Both the position numbers and the translations under genes were made by a program. 64,000 bases of DNA from Metopolophium dirhodum (taxonomy: Eukaryota > Arthropoda > Insecta > Hemiptera > Aphididae): contig NC_083560.1 in NCBI RefSeq assembly GCF_019925205.1, positions 32,844,270 through 32,908,269 on the forward strand, given 5' to 3'. Below are positions 24,786 through 37,000 of this stretch, piece by piece. A model generated the notes under the pieces. The model was not told where the DNA came from. It did not search any database and saw only the letters and a list, made by a program, of their open reading frames with translations. Every line of letters starts with the position of its first letter. Positions within the stretch are counted from its first letter, which is position 1.

Positions 24786-26574
24786 TTTTTGTAAATAGTA
24801 TCGTAGTATTGTATTCTTCGTTTTCGCGATAATGATTACGTTGTGGAATTGAAAAATTATTAAAAATATCAAATAATATGCTCGAGGCCAAAACATAAAA
24901 TTTCTGGCCGTAGCCATTTTCGCCAATAAATAATAAATAAAATGATAAAATAGTTAATATAAATAATTTATGCATATCAAAAAAAAATAAATATTCTTTA
25001 TTAGGCTTAATTGACAGCTGATATGTATCAGCTCATAAAGATATATCCCAATGTATCAACCGAAAATGTGATCCTAGCAGCATTACTAGGAAAAAAAAAT
25101 AATGTATTATATTATTTACAATCAAAACGTTATAAAAGTTTTGCGTTTATCGTTATTTAAAACAGTGTTATAATACCTAGAAAATTAAAAAATAATAACT
25201 AATTCGTGAAGGTAAATTACCCCGATACGAAATATTATATATATTATATCAATTCTTAAAGTATTGCATGAAATAAATGTTTCTTCGAAACCAATAGACC
25301 TTTTAAATAAATAGATTTTAAAATATTTCGTTTTGCGTTAATTTTTGTTTAATGATATATAATATATTTTGTTAATCGTTATGTTTTGTTTTGTGGTATT
25401 TAATTATTTTTGATTACCTATTAATAACGTTATAAATATGTTTGCAAGCCCTGGATCCTAGCCTTACTCTGTCTTTATAATACGTCTTTATAGTATGTAT
25501 AATACTACAACATTGGCTAAAATATTGGAGGAAAATAGACATAATTTCAGTCTAAAATAATGGAACCACCCAAATGTCTAGAGGGCCTGGGTGGGTATGG
25601 CCACTTACTCACCCTGCCAGTCCGCCACTGGCTGGATATTCGAGCAAAATCAAAGATCATTACAATTTATTTTTACGGTTTCGAAAGTTTTAGATAATAA
25701 TCAACAATATTACCTATTATAGATCCCAGAAATTGAGGAATAAATAGATTCTAATACAATTTATACAGTAATTAATAGTGTACCTACTACTCCTTAGTCG
25801 TTATGGACGGATTTTGTAATTCATTTTTAAAAAAGTAACTTTATTTGTAACGTCCTACTTTTTGAATATAAAAGTAACACAACGTGATAAAAATAATATC
25901 GGGTAACGCGAGTATACTTTAAATAAAAATATTTAATGTAGCGAGTAACATAATTTTATTACTTTTCAAAAGTAATTTACCCAACACTGAAAATCGTAAA
26001 CTTCGGAACAATATAACTTCCAAAGTAATGACAATTTTTTTTTTTTAAACCATTGTTCTTAACTCTTTGAAATATATGTTTCAAAAAAAAAAAAAAAATC
26101 GCTTGATAGCTAAACTGCAATCGTTTTAAAAATGTAATTCGATTTTACCTATTCATCATATGATGAGATATAAAATGTAGATACAGCCATACAAGGGGGG
26201 GACAAAGCTCTCCACAGTTCACCATATAAATTTATTTTGATACCCCCCCCCCCCCCCCCCCCCCCCGAAATGTTAAGAAAATAAAAAAATTATTTTAATA
26301 GTCTATGATAGTTGCTCAAAAAGTCTTATATTATATTTAAAATATTTAAAAAAATTAGTATAAGTATTAACACTTTTCAGCTATCTATCTGTGTTAGTAT
26401 ATTGTATTTAATGTATAAAAGTTAATCAGCCCCTCCCCCCGAAAAAAATCCTGGCTATGGCATTGAATAAGATTTGTAATAATAGTAATAATTATAGTTA
26501 GTCAATACACGCAATACGTTGTAATTAACTTACATAAGATAACCCTGAATCTTCGTAACTAGTAATAATATCAC
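24786..26574. other. Non-genic stretch with repeat fragments
   Basis: At 25820-25997 the minus strand begins CAGTGTTGGGTAAATTACTT, a hAT-type terminus followed by alternating AAGTAA words; the other end is not found. 25580-25635 (minus) begins CCAGTGGCGGACTGGCAGGG, related to the small MITE at 55606. A pure run of 24 C lies at 26243-26266. No gene is seen. Confidence 0.4.
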
Positions 26575-26827
26575 CAGTGACGTATTTAGGAATTATTTGA
26601 TCGAAAAGATATGACTAATACAGTTTTTCTCCCTCCACTCGAAATACATTTTCAATTTATTATAACTATATACCTAATATATATTATATCTGTGCATAGT
26701 ACATAAGCCTTATAATTATAACATATAACATATTAAATAATATGAATCATTAAATATAAGCTAAAAAATAAAAAAGGCCAAGGGGAGAGATATATGTCCC
26801 TAACCCCCCCCCCGAAATACGCCACTG
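26575..26827. mobile_element. hAT-type MITE, CAGTGRCGTATTT ends
   Basis: CAGTGACGTATTT at the left end is inverted as AAATACGCCACTG at the right with one mismatch. The flanks AATATCAC and AATATTAT agree at six of eight bases, a plausible decayed target duplication. A C-rich run lies just inside the right end. No coding sequence. Confidence 0.6.
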
Positions 26828-27876
26828 AATATTATACACCGAGTTTGAGTCCCCGAGACGGCAAGTAAATATAAACAAAACGCATACTTGACGGAATACG
26901 GAATACGGAGACACCGCCTTGAGACGGAAAATCACCGATTTCAATCCCCTAAGACGCTATGGCGTGGCGGTACGGGGGCGGCCGGCGAGGGATGTGATAC
27001 GACTAGTGCATGGGACCCTGGTACATACACCATCCGTTTTCGCAATCTTACTCTCCCCGAAATGTCGTTTCACTGGACTTCACACGGCGGAGATGGTTTG
27101 CAAAATCGTGCCATTTCTTTATTTTCGCTGAAATAGAAATCGGCCGACCAGGGCTGCAGCAGTGGTTGTAGGGTGAGAGTTGCTGTAATAATAGTGCCAC
27201 TCGGCCACTACCTCCCGACGTTGCACAGTGTGGCGATGTACACAGGCCATGTGAATGTTATTATTTCTTGCTGTGCGTTATTTTTATGCATTTAGACACA
27301 AGCGATAGAAAAATGAACACAATAATATAGTTATATTCATTACAAATATGTACCCGTGGTCCAGTTTTAATTGAAGACCTGGGGGAAACAACCAGACATA
27401 TCCTTTTTTTGAAATTGTTCAACTGACAAAAAAAACATTGTAAATTCCAAAAAAAAAATTTAAGAATTTTTCGAAAAATGGTTGATTTTGTAAGTATCGC
27501 TATAGAAAAATAGGAATTCTAAAAATATAAATATTATTTTTTTTAAGTGAATCTTTGATATTTAATTGGGAAATATTTTGAAAAATTGGGTGAATATAAT
27601 ATAAGTTCACATTCACATACATGTTATACATAGTTCCGTCATTTATAATTGGACTATAATAAAGCTAAAATGATATGACTAAGTTGAGATGTAATATTCA
27701 AAATTTAGAAATGAAAGGTCTGTGTTTAATAATATTACGCTTGGAACGCAATTATTAAATCGTTGGAGTGATCTCCTCTACTTAATTTTTCCCATTCGAG
27801 TATTGACTACACTTAACCTAACGTACTTACCCATCTTACATGAAATACCACGCCAGATTCAAGTCAGTGAAAAAAT
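26828..27876. other. GC-rich island and flanks, no assigned gene
   Basis: 26890-27240 is notably GC- and CpG-rich (CGTGGCGGTACGGGGGCGGC near 26961) with overlapping short open frames and no clear winner. I see no RNA gene fold or known domain. It could be a promoter-type CpG island or a relic exon. The rest to 27876 is AT-rich. Confidence 0.3.
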
Positions 27877-28456
27877 CAGTCTTGTAAAGTATTTGAGTAA
27901 ATGTATTTAAATATTTTTATAGTATTTAGAATACTTTTTAAATACTTTTGAAAATTCGAACAAATTATTCGTCGGTCGTCACTTTTTTTTTTGAAAATTA
28001 TTTACTATTTTATTTATAAATTATAAAAATATTTTTCTTTCATAATTGTTGAGAACTCCCGTCCCCTAGCTCTGTATATCCACATCATTTATATTTCAAA
28101 AGAACTGTTTAATTAGGTACCTATTATTAAAGAATTTCTATAATATAACAAGTTTTATTTATTTTCATTTTTCAGTATACAATTGAAAATGGTACAAAAA
28201 GTTCTAGTAATACCTAGGTGAATGTATCATGACAATTTTAAATTAGTAATTACAAAATGAATTTAGTTAACTAACTAGTGGAAAAGTAAAATAAAAAAAA
28301 GTATTTGAAAAGTATTTAAATACATGGCAAGTATTTATATTTTGTTCTTAAATATTTTTTCTTAAAAGTATTTGAAATGTATTTTAAATACTTTCTAAAT
28401 GGATGTATTTGTATCTGTATTTAAATACAATTTTAAAAGTATCTTTTACAAGACTG
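27877..28456. mobile_element. hAT-type MITE with perfect 8-bp target duplication GAAAAAAT
   Basis: CAGTCTTGTAAAGTATTTG at the left is the inverse of the right end AAAGTATCTTTTACAAGACTG apart from a one-base difference. GAAAAAAT flanks both sides exactly (27869-27876, 28457-28464). The interior is filled with repeated AAGTATTTGAAA / TATTTAAATAC words on both strands. The CAG start and 8-bp duplication fit the hAT superfamily. Non-autonomous. Confidence 0.85.
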
Positions 28457-29636
28457 GAAAAAATATATAGTACGTTTTAAAATATATATTTTTATTAACA
28501 TAAAAATAAACGATACCAACTTTGTAAATTCAACAATACATTTTAAAATAATTTGTAATTCATAAAAAGGAGAATAGGTAAAAATTATATAAGTATATAA
28601 TATACCTATATAATATTATATTGAAAAATTTAATTTGTTTTTATGTAACATAATATTTATGTACCTAATTCCAATTGTAGTCTGGAGTTACTACTGGTAT
28701 AGTTATGTTGTACTTAATTATGGTATTTAATTAAATTGTGACGAAATAATGTTTATAAACTGTGCAAAAAAACATTATAAAATAGTATTACTAGGTGATT
28801 GGATCAATAAATAGTGGATAGAATCATAACACATAGAATCAAAGAATTTATTAAAAAAAAGTGTTTATGAGATTCATCTGCACACATATCGTCATCCAAA
28901 TTCTTCACAACCTAGGCGTATTGTTGATAGTGAGCTGCAAAAATATCAAATATTTGATTTATCAAAACAATTGAAAATTTAATAACAACGAGCCTACTAG
29001 CTTAGAAACGGTTTTATTACAGTATTAACCTTCATATAATATTTAATGTCATTTTTAATGTAGGTAGGTACCTTAAAAGTAATAACTATAATAAGTAATA
29101 GATTATTATTTCGTGTTATACCGGTGTCGCAGGTTTCTAATACCTTCTAAATTACCCCCGGTAAAAAAAAATACTAGGATATATGAAACAGTCGAACTGT
29201 CTCATTAATTTTTAAGTATTGGACATGGTGGTAGATCTGATGTTACGGATCATTTAAAATCAAAGAAACAAAAATTAAAAATATGTGCTTCAAGTCCTTC
29301 AAAAAATTTAAGTCTTTTTTTGTAAAAAAATAATACCTTAAAAAATATTTTTTTTTATGAAACATTTGATTTGACCCGGGGTTTTTTTTTAATTTGGTTA
29401 CAATATGTATAATAGATCATCTCTACATCATGGTACGCTCTACGCTAATATAATATAGCTATACGCCTATATTAAATATGATGATGGATCATCGTGGGAG
29501 TTGTAACTTGTAGCAACCCTTCGGAGGACGTGGCGGCTGGTGCACAGCGCCCTGCTGCGTCTAGTGGTGTACCTATGCAAATATATGGTGCAAGTACGTT
29601 CATGCGCACTGATACTTTGACGGGGCAATCGGTGCG
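28457..29636. other. Non-genic stretch
   Basis: AT-rich to about 29480. From 29490 the base composition rises toward the tandem repeat. An open frame from 29494 runs across that repeat to 29730 but has no recognisable domain. Nothing else is supported. Confidence 0.35.
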
Positions 29637-29708
29637 GGACGTAGCAACGGATGGAAGAGGGGACGTAGCAACGGTTGGAAGAGGGGTCGTAGCAACGGAG
29701 GGAAGAGG
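29637..29708. repeat. Three tandem copies of a 24-bp unit
   Basis: Units GGACGTAGCAACGGATGGAA+GAGG at 29637-29660, 29661-29684 and 29685-29708 differ at one to three positions. Because 24 is a multiple of three, the plus-strand frame reads an eight-residue repeat of the form DVATDGRG. There is no independent evidence that it is translated. Confidence 0.9.
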
Positions 29709-29730
29709 GAACTCAGTGACGTACTCTTGA

Positions 29731-29956
29731 TATAAAATAATGGACAGCGCATTCCACTCCGCCCTGCAGTCAATGCACGGGAATCATATAAGAGAAAGAA
29801 AGAAGAAAGGACGAAGAGAGAAAAGAGAGAAAAAACATAAAGTGGGATATCATAGCCGTATGAAACTAATACTGTATTTCCCCCACGTTCTCTTTTCTCT
29901 TTTACTCTATATCGTACCTCCGACCTCTCTGTCTAAGCGCTGTCCATTAGTTTATA
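29731..29956. mobile_element. Near-palindromic hairpin MITE
   Basis: TATAAAATAATGGACAGCGC at 29731-29750 is inverted at 29937-29956 with one mismatch. The complementarity continues inward: AGAGAAAAGAGAGAAAAAAC pairs with the stretch GTTCTCTTTTCTCTTTTACT near 29887-29906. The whole 226 bp could therefore fold into one hairpin with a small loop. It abuts another MITE at 29961. No target duplication is distinguishable. Confidence 0.8.
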
Positions 29957-29960
29957 GGTC

Positions 29961-30182
29961 CATGATATAAACAACATCGGAACTTTTTGACCGTCGAATG
30001 ATCCGAGTCACTTAGATTCTTCGGTAGGCATGTAACGCATCGTATAATAATAATTTAATGACAATAACACAGAATAGATTAAATTCAATATTATTGAATA
30101 TAGTGACATATTATGACAATATAGGTAAGGAAGTGACGTCTTGCGCGGACCAAATCTGGACTTTTACGATCATGTTATCATG
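29961..30182. mobile_element. MITE of the CATGATATAAACA family (copy 2)
   Basis: Starts CATGATATAAACAACATCGG and ends near ATCATGTTATCATG. It aligns along its length with 13796-13982, with a small internal insertion. A third, left-end-only fragment (CATGATATAAACAAGC, then GGAACTTTTTGATGGCCAGA) lies at about 30786-30845. Confidence 0.65.
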
Positions 30183-31095
30183 TATAGTAAATAGTGGTCT
30201 AATACCCCGTCGCGGTATAATAATATAATATTACATTTTATAAAAATAATATATATAAAGTACACGGTTTTAAGTGATGAGACGTCGTGTACCAAAAACA
30301 AATTCGATGATATCACAATGACAATGTGATAATAATATTATATTACACCTATATTGTTGTATATCAAACATAAAGGATGATAACAAACCGAAAAATCAAT
30401 AGTCAACCCTGATGTGTAAACAACCAAGCGTCGAAGCAAGACGTAATCGTTCCACTATGCAATTATTTTAAAGTGACTTATAACTCGCAGATTGGACACG
30501 ATTCGCGTGTGTCCGCGGCACTTTACTTGCTAATAGTGAAATCTACGTGCGTTCGTTGCGTCGAACGGAGACGGTCTTTTGGTGTGTTTGGCGTTTTCAT
30601 CAACCATCATCTATGCCGTATTTGCGTCGCACCCTTTGACGTAATTTATAACATTATTTATGTACGTTTAATCAAGGTAGGTTTAATCTGATATATTATG
30701 ATTAATATTTCGTAACTTGAACGTTGGCGGTTGGCTTAAGTTGTGAATGTCGTCGTAATCGCTGTGTCCTCATCACTGGTGTACCCATGATATAAACAAG
30801 CAACCAACATGATATGAAGGAACTTTTTGATGGCCAGATCTAAGCCCAATACTATTCAAATATTTGATACACCGTACTCATGTATTTTTTTGAACAATCG
30901 TTTTATTCAAATGTATGTATTATTATAACCATTACAACAACCTACTGAAAAGCGACGCTGCCAGCACCGACGCCACCTCAATCTATCTAGCGACAACTAA
31001 CGACTGTACCTAACTATTAATGTGAATTAGTTGTTTGTACAGTTTTAGTTATTTTACTGTATTATAAGGCACAATTATCTAAAAAACACATCAGA
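30183..31095 (+). promoter_or_regulatory. Upstream region of the helicase gene
   Basis: No coding sequence is supported. 30480-30620 is CpG-richer than its flanks and includes GGACACGATTCGCGTGTGTC, a near-palindrome. The bases just before the ATG at 31096 (about 30950-31095) probably hold the 5' UTR. No TATA or initiator can be fixed, so the promoter label is inferred from position only. Confidence 0.3.
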
Positions 31096-34000
31096 ATGGC
31101 AAATCCAAAAGCTTTTCTACATGAATGGTGTGCAAAGAATAATTTGGAACCACAGTTTGAAACCAAGCAAGCCGGTAACATTTGATAAACTTTTAATTAG
31201 TAGAAAAATATTTAATCTTATTTTATTATATTTATGTTTTCTGTTTGCAATTGAGTGTATAATAAAGACATAATTAAACCTTGTAAACAATGTTATAGAT
31301 GGGTAAGATGATTTTTTTAACATCTCTTTTTGGGATTTTACAAGAGTATGATAAGTAGAAAATAAATTAACAAACATCACATAATGTTTATAACAAATTA
31401 TAGAAACTTTGAATATTTTATTTTAGGTTCAGAGTTTAATCTACGGTTTATATGTGAAGTTACTGTAACTGGACATAATTACATAGGTGTAGGAAATTCA
31501 ACTAAAAAAAAATTAGCTCAAGCAAATGCATCAAAAGACTATCTCTTATACTTGACAAGACAGGGATTGGTATCTACTGATTCGTTACCATCTGTAAGTT
31601 CATTAATCTAATATTATGTTAAACTTATTGTTATTATACTGAGTATGGGTTTTATTAGAATTGTATTTCTGGTCCTGCTTCAAATGATTTAATGGTTAAT
31701 GCATCCCAAAGATTAATAAATAATGTGCCACCAAAATCTGAGTATGAAGAAAAAACTCCCAACATGCTTGGTGAAGTTTATCGACCAAATGGGAATACAA
31801 ATTTTCAGCTTAAAGATTTTTTAAATGACGAAAGTTTAGTTGAAAAGGTAAAATCCTTTTTACTTTTACTCATAACTGTTTATTAATATATTATTTTTTT
31901 TTATTGTATTAATAGGCAGAAAGTTTAGATGGGCATGCTGCCTCATGTAGTAATTGGACAGTTGATAATGTCAAATCAAGTTTAAATCAATTTATTCAAT
32001 CTAATAAGTTAAAAAACATTGATTACAAATATAGTTGTAATCCAAAAACTTTTCTACATGAATGGTGTGCAAAGAATAACTTAGAACCACAGTTTGAAAC
32101 CAAGCAAGCCGGTAATATTTGATGAACTTTGTATTAGTAGAAAAATATTTAATCATGTTTTATGATATTTATGTTTTCTGTTTGCTATTAAATATATCAT
32201 TTAAACACAATAAATCTTGTAAACATTGTTATAGAAGGGTAATATGATTTTTGTAACATCCCCTTTTTGGGATTTTACAAGAGTATGATTATGAGAAAAT
32301 AAATTATCAATTATCACATAATGCTTATAAAAAATTAAAGGAACTTTTAATATTTTATTCTAGGTTCAAACCGTCAACCACGGTTTATATGTGAAGTTAC
32401 TGTAACTGGACATAATTACACAGGTATTGGAAATTCAGCTAACATAAATTATGCTCAAGAAAATGCATCAGATGACTTTGTCTTATACTTGACGAGGAAG
32501 GGATTGGTATCTACTGATTTGTTACCATCTGTAAGTTCATTAATCTAATATTATGTTAAACTTATTGTTATTATACTGAGTATGGGTTTTATTAGAATTA
32601 TATTTCTGGTCCTGCTTCAAATGATTTAATGGTTAATGCATCCCAAAGATTAATAAATAATGTGCCATCACAATCTGAGTATGAAGAAGAAACTCCCAAC
32701 ATGCTTGGTGAAGTTTATCGACCAAATGGGAATACAAATTTTCAGCTTAAAGATTTTTTAAATGACGAAAGTTTAGTTGAAAAGGTAAAATCCTTTTTAC
32801 TTTTACTCATAACTGTTTATTAATATATTATTTTTTTTTATTGTATTAATAGGCAGAAAGTTTAGATGGGCATGCTGCCTCATGTAGTAATTGGACAGTT
32901 GATAATGTCAAATCAAGTTCAAATCAATTTATTCAATCTAATAAGTTAAAAAACATTGATTACAAATATAGTTGTAATCCAAAAGCTTTTCTACATGAAT
33001 GGTGTGCAAAGAATAACTTAGAACCACAGTTTGAAACCAAGCAAGCCGGTAATATTTGACGAACTTTGTATTAGTAGAAAAATATTTGATCATGTTTTAT
33101 GATATTTATGTTTTCTGTTTGCTATTAAATATATCATTTAAACACAATAAATCTTGTAAACATTGTTATAGAAGGGTAAGATGATTTTTGTAAAATCCCC
33201 TTTTTGGGAATTTACAAGAGTATAATTATGAGAAAATAAATTATCAACTATCACATAATGCTTATAAAAAATTAAAGAAACTTTTAATATTTTATTCTAG
33301 GTCCAAATCGTAAACCACGGTTTATATGTGAAGTTACTGTAACTGGACATAATTACATAGGTATTGGAAATTCAGCTAACATAAATTATGCTCAAGAAAA
33401 TGCATCAAAAGACTTTGTCTTATACTTGACGAGGAAGGGATTGGTATCTACTGATTCGTTACCATCTGTAAGTTCATTAATCTAATATTATGTTAAACTT
33501 ATTGTTATTATACTGAGTATGGGTTTTATTAGAATTGTTTTTCTGGTCCTGCTTCAAATGATTTAATGGTTGATGCTCGCAATATGCTCGGTGAAGCTTA
33601 TCGACCAGTTGGGGAGGCAAATTTTCAGTTTAATGATTTTTTGAATGATGTAAGTATTGTTGAAGAGGTAAAAATCCTTATTACTTTTACTTAGAACTAT
33701 TTATTAACATATTTTTTTATATTCTATTAATAGGAGGAACGTTTAAAATGCGAATGCTGCAGCTGTACATGGTGGTTGGACAATTGATAACGCTAAATCA
33801 CGTTTAAATCAATTTATTCAATCTAATAAGTTAAAAAACACTGATTACAAATATAGTTTCATCGGGAAGTAAGTAATATAATACTATTATTATATCTCCT
33901 ATAATATGTATAATCTTGCAAATATTATTTATACAAATAACAATATATACTCACTTTTCAAACTAGTTAAAGGATTTTAGTTAGAATTTAGTAATTAGTA

Positions 34001-37000
34001 ATTACAGTTTATCTACTATACAGCAGAGCAGTTACCTACTTAATGGCCGTTTTATTATTTTTAATAATTAAGATTCAAGTAAACAAACTAATATAGTTTT
34101 TATATTTTTTAGGAGTTATGTTGCTGAAATGACAATATATATAGCTAAACTTGGAAGAAGTAAATATTTGTATAAAAATATGATAACCATTTAACCCATT
34201 TCTATAGCTCATTACACAATTATAATTATTTGATTTAGATGTAACTGCTCGTGAAAGTGGTTTAAATAAACAATCAGCATCCAAAAGGTTGTGCACTTTC
34301 TTTGATTCGTCAACTATACCATTTAGATGTTATTGAACCATTATCAGAATCTTTGAAAAAACCTATTTTAAACACAGTTAAACCATATGAAGTTAATGTC
34401 GATCCTTTATTATTAAACAAAGTATATAATATACTGCAAGAGTTCAATATTGAACCTGTGATTAAGTGTAAATTACATAGTTAAGACCTTAGATCATATA
34501 TTATGGATAGAGCTACTGGCTAAATATTTGAAGCCAACATAACTAATGTGAATAGGTGTAAATACGCATGCACACAATTGATATCATAAATTCACCACGC
34601 ACGATTGGTACAACTATTATCACGCCGCAATTTATGTCACCACTAGCTTAGTAATAAACTGACACGCATGCACAATAGAAATCAGTCAACCTTGCGACTG
34701 GTCTTTATATTGTCTTCAACTCGTAGTAAGCGTTTATAATGCAGTATCTCTATCCATATTATATGATCTAAGGTTAAGACAGTAAATATTTTACTATATG
34801 TGTATTTTTTATTGTTCAAAGAATGATACTATTATTGAACCAGAAACCACAGTTTCATTAATTTCTAATCAAATCGTGGAATTTAAAGAATCAAAACAAA
34901 TTAGATTATCAGGAGTTATTCCATGGTCACCACCTCAACCAAATTGGAATCCATGGTTGGTCACAAATATTGATGAAGGTCCTTTAGCTATGTAAGTTTG
35001 AAGTAAAAATTAAGACTGTATTTCTCATACATTTAGTTTTAAAAATTGTCAAAATTTTCATAGTATATTATTTTGTATTATTATTAAGTTTAGTATACAG
35101 AGCGATTTACCCAACCATGCTCACACTTTTTCTTCAATTATGTAGTTATTCAAAATCTAATTTTTTGGAATTTTTAAATATACTTAATGACTATATTTTA
35201 AAATTCTCGAGGTTTTTTGTTCTACTTAATAAGTATCCTGTGGAGATACAAACTTCTGTTTTTTCAATTCAGAATCTCCCTTTTCTATTATAAATAAACT
35301 ATTAAGCTGATAATGGTTTTGAACATGTTTGGCTTATCAATATTTAAATTTAAACTAGTAGTTTTAAGTTATATAACTTGTTAACCAAGGATAATAGTTC
35401 CATGAAAATTGGTTTGTAAGATAATATGGGTACTATAGTGGTTTGAAAATGGTAGTGATTAATATTAATCTATCAAAATTTTAATTATATTAAAAATGGT
35501 CCAAGTATAATAAACACTAGATCCAATATTACATCTATTTCATATTAAAAAGGACTTTTATCCCTGTTCCTTAGTTTTTTGGGGTTTTTTTATTTTTAAA
35601 GTTTTCCTGATATTTATCATCTAAACTTAGGTTAGGTATATAGAATTAAATTTTTTGACATTTTTGTATATCAGATCAGAATATAGTAATTAAGTAAGAA
35701 CTATGGATTTTAAATGCGGTGTTTCCGAATTGCGTGCGAATATCATTATTTAGGATGAATTGCGTGCGAAATTTTCTCGCGACAAACCGAATTGTGTGCC
35801 GCGGTTTTTTTTAAATTTATCAATTTTTAGTCCATATTTTTGTTATAAGTTTATATTTTTACGCATACTAAAAAAATTATAAATGAACAAATAATAAATG
35901 TTGTGTTAATACATTAAAATAATATAAAAAATTGTTAAACAACGTCAAAATATATAAGTTTCAAAACTAAAGATTAAAAAAATTATAAACATACAAATAG
36001 TGTGTTGTAATACATTGAAATAAATAATAATATAAAAAATTGATAAACAACGTCAAAAAAATATTAGTAAACAAATAAATATACAAATAATTTAAAAATA
36101 TAAGAATAAAAATGCTATAAAAATTAAAAATTAAACTGGCAAATTTTTGTATGTCAAAATTTTTACGAACTCCCAATGGGTTATAACTTGATCTTTATAC
36201 TGACGCATAATTTCATGAATATAATTTTCTTTTTCCACTGTCATCTGTCGTTTTTGTGTTTGATTTGAGCTACGCATTTTGATGTAAGCGTCAGTTTGTA
36301 CATTTTTAAAACTTCTAAAAATTGAAAAATATTTGGATACGAAGAGTAGAACATACTATTGAGTTTTGAATGAAACGATTCACAAGTATTAGTAGTACGT
36401 ATTAAACTGTTAGAAAACTCGGCCCATATTGATGGTGGAAATTTACTGCTACTACTAATGTGATTTTTTTCAAAAAAGTCACAAAAAGCATTTAATTGCT
36501 GATTATTTGGTTTTATAGTCATGAGATCTTCAAAAAAACATTTTTGAACTTCCTCAGGTTCTAAAAAGGATAATCCAAAGCATACTTTTAAAAATTTTCC
36601 AATATCTGATTTCTTTTTAAAGTTCTTACTTAGGCCAAGTGATTGGATTTTTCTCCACATAGTCTGGCCCAAGTGAAAGCGACATCCTTTACAAACTACT
36701 TCGGGAAAAAATCTCTGAAATTGTCAAGTGAATAGCTTGTTCGAAATAAGTGTAAATTATACGTGGTGTACAAGTCAAATTTAATTCACCAATTTTATCT
36801 AACAAATCAGAAAATGCATCTTTATATATTTTTGTAGTTTTGCCTGTTAAAAAAAAAATACTAGCGAAGTATAATTTGAATTTTTAGCTCCATGTATAAT
36901 AAATAATTGATAAAATGGTTTAGGACAACTTTTAAACGTACCATCAATAAAGCGGCACATTCAGTTAAATATTTCAAATTAGTTTGTGTTGAAAAAACTA

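Noticed and set aside
26888..27136. Two overlapping GC-rich open frames
   Set aside because: Both frames are open only because of GC content, neither has a domain, and no splice structure supports them.
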